NCBI GenBank assembly: GCA_021464525.1
Contig: JADRCO010000777.1
Span: 1 to 26,618 of the forward strand
DNA length: 26,618 bases
Direction of reading: 5' to 3'
Source: Rhizophagus sp. LPA8_4_AMF
Lineage: Eukaryota > Glomeromycota > Glomeromycetes > Glomerales > Glomeraceae
In this document: piece by piece, positions 10,544 through 19,737 of the stretch
How the letters are laid out: every line of letters starts with the position of its first letter
Position numbering within the stretch: the first letter of the stretch is position 1
Translations under genes and position numbers: made by a program
Notes under the pieces: model-generated
Told to the model about the DNA's origin: nothing
Seen by the model: the letters and a program-made list of their open reading frames with translations, nothing else
Databases searched by the model: none

Positions 10544-10554
10544 AAAAAAAAAAA
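10544..10554 (-). terminator. RNA polymerase III T-run terminator of the SRP RNA gene
   Basis: On the minus strand, eleven T residues directly follow the end of the GC-rich island. This is a standard polymerase III stop and sets the RNA 3' end near 10554. Confidence 0.75.
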
Positions 10555-10858
10555 TATATTTAGTCGGATAGCAGTCCAACCATCTCACTCAGCAATCCTG
10601 ACAACCAATCACTCAAGTGTGCTATCTCACTGCCACTCGGTGCTGCGAGTTTTCCCTGCTCTGTTTCCAGCCTCGGGCAATTCCCCGCTATTTAAGAACC
10701 TCCTGGCCCAAATTTACAAATAAGCCAGGATGTCCACACGAAGTTCAAATGAGACACTACCATCAACGTGCGGAGCCAGGGATTGTGGATCTGAATGAGG
10801 ATTATTCCACCACCCTGTCCTCCAGAAGCAGAGCTACAGTCAACTGCCAAATTGACCG
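10554..10858 (-). ncRNA. Signal recognition particle RNA (7SL), about 305 nt
   Basis: SRP RNA is the scaffold of the particle that brings ribosomes making secreted proteins to the ER. The island is near 50% GC in a ~25% GC background. On the minus strand it has the S-domain helix 8 signature CTGGAAACAGAGCAGG, then GAAAACTC (about 10646-10671), matching human CGGAAACGGAGCAGGUCAAAACUC, with the GGAA apical loop. At the 5' end are the Alu-domain parts: hairpin GTCAA/TTGAC (10839-10856) and CTGTAGCTCTGCTTCTGGAGG, matching human CUGUAGUCCCAGCUACUCGGGAGG in order. The 5' and 3' strands pair as the long helix 5 (CCTCATTCAGATCC against its partner near 10586-10600). Length agrees with the family. Ends are estimates from the TATA box and T-run. 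Open frames across it (10617-11021 plus, 10692-10880 minus) are chance products. Confidence 0.88.
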
Positions 10859-10882
10859 ACACATGTATATGTTTGTACAAGT

Positions 10883-10889
10883 TTATATA
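10883..10889 (-). promoter_or_regulatory. TATA box of the SRP RNA gene
   Basis: TATATAA on the minus strand lies about 25-30 bases before the inferred RNA start. TATA-like elements upstream of SRP RNA are known in yeast (SCR1). The spacing independently supports a 5' end near 10858. Confidence 0.6.
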
Positions 10890-11254
10890 CCCCTAAAATT
10901 TAAGTTTACAGAAAATTATGGGATTGATTTATTTGTATCACCAGTGAATTTTCAGCTTCACGAATTTAAGCAATTTATAGTGCTGGTCGAGTTAAAAGAT
11001 AAAAATTCTTATTTTTTTTGAAATATACCGAATTGATCTTTTTGTGAAACGTTTTTTACTATTTTGAAATAAATTTATAAAATTCAAACAATCCAATTTA
11101 AAAGGAGATTGATACGGTTTTTATAACATAATTCGTCTTTTTTTTTTTATAATATGTATATAACAGATAAAGGACGAACGATGATTGATTTTACACATTT
11201 GATAGCATTAATGTAATGTAAAATTTATGAAAAGAAAACCTTGTAAAAAAAGTC
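10890..11254. other. Intergenic stretch between SRP RNA and repeats, nothing recognised
   Basis: AT-rich sequence without a supported gene. An open frame running in from the SRP RNA island on the plus strand ends at 11021 and is not credible. Confidence 0.5.
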
Positions 11255-11412
11255 GATCCGTTTTTTATTCCATCTTTTTTCCGTAAAAAGCTCATATTTC
11301 CGGAATTAATAACTTTATATCACGGAATTTATCAAATTATTTTCATTTTCCATGAATGGATCCGTGAAAGGCTCATTTTTACGGAGTTTTTACAGAAATA
11401 AACGGATAAAAT
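11255..11412. mobile_element. Small fold-back (inverted-repeat) element
   Basis: The left arm GATCCGTTTTTTATTCC...CCGTAAAAAGCTCA (11255-11294) is matched in reverse complement by the right arm, which reads TATCCGTTTATTTCTG...CCGTAAAAATGAGC (about 11371-11407 on the minus strand). The arms are imperfect. I see no coding sequence and no convincing target duplication, so the class is open; a MITE remnant is likely. Confidence 0.45.
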
Positions 11413-11433
11413 TTTTTATAAAGAAAAATTATA

Positions 11434-11530
11434 ACCGCTAGTGCCTAGTGGTTGGTAATAACAGCGTTAGACCCTTTTAAAAGGGATTTTCTTAGATAGC
11501 AAGTCAGCAACATTTCATATTCGAGAACTT
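11434..11530 (+). repeat. tRNA-like stretch, possible SINE head remnant
   Basis: TGCCTAGTGG at 11442-11451 resembles a polymerase III box A (tRNA D-arm), and TATTCGAGAAC at 11518-11528 resembles box B, about 65 bases apart as in tRNA-derived SINEs. A T-run follows at 11568-11580. No cloverleaf can be drawn, so it is not a working tRNA gene. That T-run may equally belong to the end of the endoplasmin gene, whose AATAAA (minus) is at 11578-11583. Confidence 0.25.
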
Positions 11531-11577
11531 AAAAGAATTAATTTATTTAATTAAATAATGTTTTCTATTTTTTTTTT

Positions 11578-11583
11578 TTTATT
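11578..11583 (-). promoter_or_regulatory. Poly(A) signal of the endoplasmin gene
   Basis: AATAAA on the minus strand lies about 90 bases after the stop codon at 11674. No other hexamer lies closer. Confidence 0.45.
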
Positions 11584-11673
11584 TCGTTAAATTAAATTTC
11601 GTTAAATTATTATAATCTACAAAATGCATTATATATATTTATATATATATATATTTTAAAAAAGTTATAATGT

Positions 11674-14634
11674 TTATAATTCATCTCTAGAAGGTTTAGT
11701 AGGGTCAGTTTCTTCATCATCTTGTTCTTCAAATAAATCCGCGGTTTCAGTTTTTACTTTATTTTCATCTTTGTCAGCTTCTTCCGCAGGTGTAACATTA
11801 ATCTCAGCTTCCGCGTTAAGATCAACTCCCAAATTTGATCGAATAATTTTCTCAACACGTGCGGCATATCTAACATAAAATTAATATAATTAGTTTTAAA
11901 ATTATTTTAAATTTTAATTTACATTAAAAAAAAAAAATACTTACTTTAAATTATCTTTAAGTGAATATCCAGATCGAATTAATGTAGTTTCATATAATAC
12001 ACGAACCATCTCTTTAGTATTTGCATCAAAAGACTCATTTTCAGCTTTCTCCAATAATCCAATAATTAATGGATGATGAGGATTAATTTCAAGAATTTTC
12101 TTTTGTTTAGAATAAAACTCTTTTAATAAAGGATTTTCTTGTTTGAAAGGTTGAGCTATTTTTATAAAAAAGTAATCAAAGTTTTTTATTAGTTAATAAT
12201 GATGCCGATATAAAGTATAAATCAGTTCAGTTAAAATAAAGTTCAAATTCATTACAGGCCATAATCTTTTCCATGTGTCCGGTCCAACCCCAATCGGTAG
12301 CGACAACAGCACAAGGTGATGTTGTAAGACGTGCAGAAACTTGAACTACAAAGAGTAAACAAAAAATAAGTAACCCGTGGTAAGATGGATAAACAAATAA
12401 AAATAGGAAAATTTTTCTTACTTTTTTCAACTTGATCGCTAAGAGTAGATTGCATTTCATCAATCAACTTAGTGAATTTAGATTTCAATTGTTGAAATTC
12501 AGCCAAATCATCATTTTCAAATTTGAATTCACCTTTGGCAATATTTTTGAACATTTTACCACCATGACCGGGCATATGTTGAACCAACATTTCATCAATA
12601 GGTTCAACCATATATAAAACTTCATAACCTCTTGCAACCAATCCTTCAACAAAAGGAGAGTCTTGAACTTCTTCGACAGATGCTCCAGTGATAAAGTACA
12701 TGCTATCTTGTCCTTTTTTCATTCTACCTATATAATCATCAAGTGTGGTTGAATTTGATCCTTTATATGAACTTGGGAATCTTAATACTTGTGCTATCTT
12801 TTTACGATTTTTATTATCTTCAATAGCTCCAATTTTCAAGCTTGTACCAAATTCACTCAAGAATTTTGTGAATTTTTCTTCATCCTTTGATAAATCTGTA
12901 ATTAAATCTAAAGCTTTTTTAATGATACGATTCTTAATTAATAGAAGAGTTCTATGTTGTTGAAGGGTTTCACGTGACACGTTCAATGGTAAATCATCAG
13001 CGTCGATAATGGCGCGAATGAACGCCAAATATTTTGGAACGAAATCAAGGAATTCATCGGTGATAAATACGCGTTTTACGAATAATTTCACATTACGAGA
13101 GTAATCTTGAACTTTTTGGTAAAGACCTTCTGGAGCTTTTCCTGGAATATACACGATAGACTTAAATTCAACTTCTCCTTCAGCCTATAAAATTCAAGAA
13201 TATTTGAAAGTTATATAAAAGTTTCTTTTTTTAAAAAAAAAGCTTTAATTTTATTGTCTGGTGAACAGATGGGTTATAAAATTTATTACACACCTTAAAA
13301 TGAGTCCAAGCGAGAGGTAAATTACTATCTTTTGCGAATGACATATAGAACTTCTCATATTCGAAATCAGTAACATTCTTTGGATCACGAGTCCAAAGAG
13401 GTTTTTGAGTGTTCATAAGTTCCCATCCTGGTACTTCAATAGTTTTAGTTTTTCTTTCTTTTTTCTCTTCAGGTTTGTCAGTAACATCTTCAACTTCAGG
13501 TTGATCTAAATCATCATTTTCTTTCTTGTCATCAGTAGATTCTTTCTTTGCATCTGTATCATCATCTAATTCTTTAATTTCAACGACTTGAGATTGTGTT
13601 GTCCATAACCAAATAGGAAAATTAATAAATTCAGAATATTTCAAGATAAGACCACGTAAAGTACTATCCTCAAGAAATTCAAGAGCGTCATCTTTGAGAA
13701 ATAATTTTATTTGAGTACCACGACCTAATGTATTTCCTCTAGGATCTTCAGCTATAGTAAAATCATTAACAGCTGATGATTCCCAAATATATTGTTTATC
13801 TTCATTATTTTTTGTTGTAACAACTACTTTATCAGCAACTAAAAATACAGAATAAAATCCTACACCAAATTGTCCTATTAAATTCATATCAGCTTTATTT
13901 TCTTCAAAAGCATTTAAAAATTCTGATGTTCCTGATTTTGCTATTGTTCCAAGATTTTCAATAAGTTGTTTTTTGGTCATTCCTATACCGCTATCTGCAA
14001 TTGTTAAAACTTTATTTTGTACATCAGCCCAAATTGTTATGTTTAAAATTGGAGCAGCACCTAATGCATTTGAATCTGTAAGTGATAAGAATCTTATTTT
14101 ATCAATAGCATCAGAAGCTATTTAAAATAATAAAAAAAAAAGAATTTTAGAAAGATTTATATTTGATAATTTAAAAAATTGTGAATAAAATGAATTAATT
14201 ATTTTTACCATTGGAAATAATTTCTCTTAGGAAAATTTCACGTGTCTTATATAATGAATTGATGATAAGTTTCATCAATCGACTAACTTCAGTCTATAAA
14301 ATAATTAAAATAATTTGAATTAATTAATTTGATCACCGATAATGAATTTATACGATCAACGATAAAAATTTTTATTGGATATATAATTATCTACCTGAAA
14401 TTCAAATTTTTCTCCAGTAGCTTTAATTTTTTCAGTTTCTTCTTCAGTAAAACCATAATTATTATCATCACCTTGAACAATAAATTTAGGAGTTTCAGAA
14501 GTTTCATTAACAGCTTGTTTTATTGAGTCTTCTTCTTGTTGTTCACCACCTTCTTCGGCTGTAACATTATTATGTGAGAATAAGAATAAACTGATAAAAC
14601 ATATTAAAAGAAGCCAAAATTTAAACTTCTTCAT
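11674..14634 (-). CDS. HSP90B1: Endoplasmin (GRP94), the ER-lumen Hsp90, seven exons
   Basis: ATP-driven chaperone of the ER lumen that helps fold secreted and membrane proteins. Exons (minus): 14634-14395, 14293-14209, 14117-13294, 13184-12422, 12345-12256, 12155-11945, 11869-11674; 2409 bases, 802 residues, the usual size. Residues 1-26 are a signal peptide ([13 protein letters not shown]...VTA). The N-terminal ATPase shows [19 protein letters not shown] (99-117), DSGIGMT (150-156) and [15 protein letters not shown] Glu/Asp/Lys-rich charged linker follows, ending before WELMN. The middle domain includes [22 protein letters not shown] and NVSRETLQQ. The C-terminal domain has [11 protein letters not shown] and [10 protein letters not shown] and an acidic tail ending RDEL, an ER-retrieval signal. 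The start was chosen because the signal peptide begins there; an upstream in-frame Met at 14775 would bury it. Heat-shock and UPR-type sites lie upstream. Confidence 0.97.
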
Positions 14635-14727
14635 ATTAAAAATTGGACTTAGGATGAATGAGGATGAATTGAAGGATTGATTAATTAATTCCGTTATCTG
14701 ATATTTCGAAACGAAAAATTTAGTTGC

Positions 14728-14735
14728 TTTATATA
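14728..14735 (-). promoter_or_regulatory. TATA box of the endoplasmin gene
   Basis: TATATAAA on the minus strand lies about 95 bases before the start codon, implying a 5' leader of roughly 65 bases. Confidence 0.65.
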
Positions 14736-14869
14736 ATGTTTTGACTTGAAATTGTTTATTGTAATGTGTAAACAAATGATTGGATATGGATTTCCAAGTG
14801 TCTTTATCTGATTGGTTAGATTATTTTTGATCACATTCAATCAATTCAATGAAACCAGGGGACATAGAA

Positions 14870-14876
14870 ACGTGGC
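14870..14876. promoter_or_regulatory. ACGTGG core, possible unfolded-protein-response element
   Basis: ACGTGGC matches the ACGTG core bound by Hac1/XBP1-type bZIP factors in UPR elements. It lies about 240 bases before an ER chaperone gene, where such a site is expected. The match is short, so this is a candidate only. Confidence 0.4.
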
Positions 14877-14917
14877 ATTTAGAATTTTGTGGTGTTACCG
14901 TTTCGCACAAAGATAAT

Positions 14918-14930
14918 TTCCAGAATGTTC
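14918..14930. promoter_or_regulatory. Perfect three-unit heat-shock element
   Basis: TTCCAGAATGTTC is an exact TTCnnGAAnnTTC, the binding site of the heat-shock factor trimer. It lies about 285 bases before the endoplasmin start codon and 183 bases before its TATA box. Confidence 0.65.
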
Positions 14931-14939
14931 CGATAACAA

Positions 14940-15428
14940 AACTTTTGAATTTTTAACGATTTATACTATGAAATTTTATAACTTTTTTCCTTGGTTTTCT
15001 TTAAACAACTTACACTGTATCTCACTGTAAAAGTAATAATTTCTTCTTTTTTACTGGTATAGCATTCAATCTCAAATGAAATCACATATTGGTGATGAAG
15101 AATATGAATATACCATCTAAAAACCACCAACTCCAAATTTAAAGCGAGTACAGAATTAAAAAAGTTCTCTTTATAGAAGAACCAAAGGCTAATTTAATAT
15201 TCATTTCGGTTTAAGAAAGAGAAAACTGCTACTATAGAAAAAATTGGATTTACTTTTTACAGTATATTATTATATATATAGTCTATATAGTCTGACCTAT
15301 ATATATATCAGTTATCATGCAGATTTTACATAATTGTTATTTTGATATCTCATATCACTATGTATTAGCATCAGTAATAGGATAATAACGAGAGTTTATT
15401 ATAAAAATGGCATGAAACGGTCCCGTAA
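14940..15428. other. Intergenic, possible decayed coding sequence
   Basis: No intact gene. Near 15076-15230 the plus strand reads like worn coding sequence: an ATG with KSHIGDEEYEYTI, then KPPTPNLKRVQN in the same frame, interrupted by stops. I cannot assign a family. TATATA-rich sequence follows at 15270-15310. Confidence 0.3.
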
Positions 15429-15531
15429 TAATATTATTGGATGATTTAAGCCAATAATAGTCTAATGCGGCAGTGTGCCACTACATGCCCGCTATTAGAC
15501 TATTATATAGTTTAATCATCCAATAATATAT
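15429..15531. mobile_element. Near-palindromic hairpin element of about 103 bp (MITE-like)
   Basis: The left arm (15429-15470) contains ATTATTGGATGATT and AATAATAGTCTAAT. The right arm (15487-15531) read in reverse complement contains ATTATTGGATGATT and ATAATAGTCTAAT in the same order, then GCGGGC. The tip is AGTG-TGC-CACT. So almost the whole element folds into one stem. It is flanked by AT-rich sequence and no target duplication is certain. Confidence 0.7.
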
Positions 15532-16390
15532 AATTAATTAACGATAAAAATTCAGTGTACGAGGAAATCGGTAAAGATTTCATGCGAGTCCCGGTGTATT
15601 ATTATATCCGAGTTTTAACTGTATGCTAAAATATAATTGTTTCACTTCGTTAATAACTTAATTCCGTTAGAGTCAATAAAATATCATTTATACTTTTATT
15701 CATTGTTTAATATATTACAGAATTATGTATATAATCTAATCTATTTACACGTATCAATGGTCTTACTCCAAAGTTAAAAATCACGGGGAACACGACAATC
15801 TTTAATGCCTTAAATGTTTTAATTTTGACCAACATTATAATACAAGTATGCCTGAGGGCAAAATGTCATATGATTCATATGATTTCATATTTTCTGATAT
15901 GAAATATGAATATTGTCATACATATTACTTCAACGTTTATTTTAGTCAATTTTTCTAGTCAATATTTAATTCCTATAATTTCCTGCCATTACTTTATTTA
16001 ATCGATGATTCACCAGTTTAATAACTGGTCAAAGAAATTACTTATTAATATTTAAAAAAAATCAAACTATTACAAATTTATATTTATGTATGATATATAA
16101 TACCTTTTTTTCCCGCATTTCTTTGAATTTCTGAAAAATAAAAAAAATACATGCTAAAAAAAAATATTATTTAAGTTGATCTCGGATGTTTACAATTTCA
16201 GATGAAAAAATGGCTTAAAATGAGAGAAATTTTCTCACAATTATTTTTTTTTTCTTTTTTTTTTTGTTTCACCAAAAAATTTCATACAAATTAAACTTAA
16301 CCGAGAATTAAGTTTTCCGTATTTGTGAATTCCCACTTATAAAGTTTAAGCCTTCTTTTTCATCTGAATTAATAAGTATAGTAAAATAGT
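15532..16390. other. Intergenic stretch, nothing recognised
   Basis: No supported gene. CATGCGAGTCCCGGTG near 15580-15596 faintly echoes CATGAAACGGTCCCGTAA before the hairpin (15412-15429). ATTCATATGATTTCATATTTTCTGATATGAAATATGAAT near 15874-15911 contains short ATG-rich inverted repeats. Long T runs lie at 16242-16266. Confidence 0.4.
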
Positions 16391-16474
16391 ATATCCGGGA
16401 TATTTTAAATTTAACCGGCTAAATTTTTGACCATGATGGACATATCCGGGATATTTAACCGGCTAAACTTTGAC
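16391..16474. repeat. Two copies of a palindrome-bearing ~35-42-bp repeat
   Basis: Copies at 16391-16432 and 16442-16474 share ATATCCGGGATAT, a perfect palindrome around a central G, then TTTAACCGGCTAAA and TTTGACC. The first copy carries about nine extra bases between the two blocks. Such a paired symmetric word may be a protein-binding site or a duplicated transposon end. Confidence 0.75.
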
Positions 16475-17843
16475 CGTGCGGAATACTTCCTAAAATAGTA
16501 AAATCTAGTATTGCATAAAAAGTGTAAAATGTAAATCAAAACAATACTTTAAAAAATCTGCATAATTATCTTTTTTTAGTTCTTTGTTTCGCACCCTTTG
16601 TACAATCTTTCCAATAAAGGTAAATTATAACTGGAATAAGAACGTGGCTTGACATAATATTCTATTTTTATCTTTCATGTAGTTAGTGGCTCGTAACTTA
16701 TTGGTATTACTATTGTATTACATATATGTATGAGTTGTAAATTGTAATACCATGTAACGGCATTTATTTATAGATTTTCATCTCTTTTTTTTTCAAATTT
16801 CAATTAATTGACAATACTATAAATAATCACTTCTCCTATACAATATAATAGTTGAAACAAGACCCTTACAATTGATCATTGAGACCATACATTGATAGAT
16901 TCAAAAAAATTCACACTCCGATTTTGATAACTTAAACTGGTATCAAATACGAAGATTAGAAGATGATAGAATCTTCTAACTTTTCCGATTCCAATACACT
17001 ACTTCTCGGATCAGTTTTTTAGAAGCTTCCAATGCACATTACTTGCATAATACTGATGTCACATATATACAGTTATCCGCTATAAAAACTCCGGATGTGT
17101 AAAAATCTTAGCTGCATAGAGATTATTCTATCAAACCAAAAAAGAAGGATGTGCCAGCCACAAACATTAACCCTAGCCACAACGGGCCACAACACCCGAT
17201 TGTGTGTGTCCACAGGAAAAAAAAGAAAACGCGTATATAACATATTTTTATCAAAGTAAACAAAAAATTAATAAAATTTATTAAATAAATTAATTAATTA
17301 CAACAAAAAAAAAATAAAATTTAATTACATTCACACAAGATTAAAAAAGCAATTTCAATTGATGCATTCATACACGGAAAATAATTATTATATTAATAAC
17401 CGTTTACTATAATTTTTATACGTTGAAATCATTTCTAAATGAATTTATTTTTTAAGTAATTAGAATATTCCATTTTTAATTCTTTGATGTAAAAAAGAAT
17501 GAAAATGGTCTAGACAAATAAAGTTTTATTTGTATAATGGAAATTTTTTTTAAAAAAAAGTTTATATAAAAATATACGCACCATTGGCATGTGAACGTTT
17601 TATCACTAGTAACAAAGGTGATACAATCCTGTAATTTTTCTTGTTCATTTTCCTTTAAGCGTGCAAATAAGTTTCATACTAAGAACAATAAATTTATAAA
17701 CTGCGACATTTACGTGACCTTTTTCATAACATGACTAAATAAAAAAAAATGGTTACTTTGATCACAAAAAAAAGGGATTTTTTTCGTAATATTTATCTTA
17801 TTGAATCCCTGAAAATAACAAATAAATAAAAATAAATTATTTT
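16475..17843. other. Intergenic stretch with a small GC-richer patch
   Basis: Nothing certain. At 17148-17220 a GC-richer patch has three TTGTGGC words (minus strand) and AACCCTAG, followed by ACGCGTATATAA at about 17233. At 17580-17672 the minus strand has an open codon-like run with no start Met (ends KTFTCQW), which could be an exon or a remnant. Confidence 0.35.
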
Positions 17844-17882
17844 CGGAGTATCGGAGATCATCATGATCGGAGTTATTCGGAA
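17844..17882. promoter_or_regulatory. Cluster of four CGGA(G/A) words
   Basis: CGGAG occurs at 17844, 17852 and 17868 and CGGAA at 17878, around the palindrome GATCATCATGATC. CGG triplets in pairs are typical binding words of fungal Zn2Cys6 regulators. No neighbouring gene is established, so a regulatory role is a guess. Confidence 0.3.
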
Positions 17883-19737
17883 GTAATAAAATATATTTAT
17901 TTATGGCAGGGATAATTTACAAATTAAAACAGAATAATTAATTGGTTTATTTGTTAGAATTATCGATGAAAAAAAAAGGATAAATATTTTAATTATAACA
18001 ATTATAACAAGAACTTTATTTATTTTATATCATATGAACTTGCAAAAAACAATTTCATATTTCATGTGTATACACATATTACATATACATGTATATAAAT
18101 AAATATTAAATTGAATACTATTAAAAATATCTGTGTATTAAGCATCTTCAAGCATTTTTGCCAATAATTCAACCGGTTTTTTTTGGCGGGAGATGACATA
18201 TATAAATACTTGGGTAGGGAATGCAAGAAGATTTTAATTACATAACCTTGCATACGTGGGGTATTAAATCGTTCAACCTGTCATAAAGCAAGTTTTTTTT
18301 TTTTTTTGACTAATCTATTATATTCTAAATAAAGAGAATGTTGGGGGGGAGACTTTGATAGATTTCCTTGATAGAAATGATTCATAATATAAATAATTTC
18401 TTTCTTATAGATATACTAAAATTATTTCATATAAAATATATAAATTAAGAAAATACGAACATATGTACATGTATATGTATATGTTCTCTTTTTTTGGCAT
18501 CCAATTACGCCTTCTTGAATAATCCAAAATTAGTATTATAATTATTACAATAGATCACTTTTGAGGAGTACGCAGATGAATTCGGTTGGTTTATGCATAA
18601 ATAATAGTTCATGTTTTATGAATTTTATGGCTGATCGTTTGTAGCCCGATTGACTAAAATATATAATAAATAAAACTTTAAAAAAAAACAAAAAAAAAAA
18701 AATCTTTTTCATGTGGCAGATGACAGATTTCGTAAATAAAAGAAAAAAAAAAATTTTTTTTTTTTTTCATCTAATCCTTTTATTATTAAATACGATAAAA
18801 CCCGTTAAAATTTAATGATATCATTAATTGTTACATAATGTTTGAAAACAATAATATTACAATAAACCACAATAATTATAATAATGATAACGGATCAAAC
18901 TAAATTTATTTTTACCCTCACGGGAAAATTTTTATTGTTGTTATTATTTTTTTTTTCGTGTGAATTTGTTCTTAAAAAGATCTTTTTTTTTTATCATAAA
19001 ATTCGTACGATTTATCTATTTATCGATTTATCTATCGAATTTGATTGACTTAAAAATTTCTCATTCGTAATTCTTTATACAAATTGGTTTCTTTATTTAG
19101 GAAGTAAATGTCTAATTAAGAAAGGCCGTTTTTTTTAATTTAGTTTAGTAATTAATTTACATGCACGACAATTAAATTATACACGAATCAGTTTTAGTTT
19201 TTTTTTTTCTTAAAAATCTTTTTTTTTTTATTTAGTTTTTTATGTACATAAAAAATAAAATAGCTTAGAATGTTGTTTAATCATATTTACAAAAAAATAT
19301 TTTTTTTTTTGTTGTTTTTTGCTAGCAAATGCGAAAATATGCGATAAAATGTGAGATGAAAAAGTCTAAAAAAAATATGCGATAAAAAATAATTATAAAC
19401 GTCGAAGAAAAAAAAATGGTCTAATCGTAAAAAAAAAAAAATTATAATAAAAATATTCAGATTTTGCCAAAATTTATGCCAATACGATGCGATGCGATGC
19501 GAAAAAAAATGTTTGTGTTTGTAATGCTTCTATATATGTGTAATAAAATCTAAGTCACAAGAGAAAAAATTTTTTATATCAAAAAAGAAAATAAAAAATA
19601 AGAAAATAAAAAATAATAATAGTAATAAAAAGTAAATAAAACTAAATCGATAAAAAGAAAAGAAGTAATAATCAATAATAGAATAACTTAAAAAAAAAGT
19701 ATTATAATATATGAATATTAAATATATAAATTATCGC
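17883..19737. other. Long AT-rich stretch, probably partly 3' untranslated region of the next gene
   Basis: Many A and T homopolymers are present. Two short minus-strand runs look codon-like: one ends QKKPVELLAKMLEDA with a stop at 18138-18140, the other ends near 18507 (NTNFGLFKKA) and overlaps a branch-point-like TACTAAT. GATGC is repeated near 19484-19500. Part of the right side is probably downstream untranslated sequence of the gene at 19738. No gene is called. Confidence 0.35.

Noticed and set aside
10559-10602. tRNA-Ser-like half (GCTGAGTG...TTGGACTGCTA) on the minus strand
   Set aside because: It lacks the T-arm and acceptor pairing and is the 3' strand of the SRP RNA long helix.
10617-11021. 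A 134-codon plus-strand frame and a 62-codon minus-strand frame
   Set aside because: They lie across the SRP RNA gene, whose conserved motifs and polymerase III signals explain the GC-rich sequence better.
14635-14775. Upstream in-frame Met for endoplasmin at 14775
   Set aside because: It would place about 47 residues before the signal peptide and its codons overlap the TATA box; the Met at 14634 gives a normal signal peptide.
17162-17190. Telomere-like AACCCTAG
   Set aside because: Only one unit is present, with no tandem array.
17760-17815. AGGGATT...AATCCCT hairpin as a terminator
   Set aside because: A 7-bp stem with a large loop and no gene ending nearby; likely chance.
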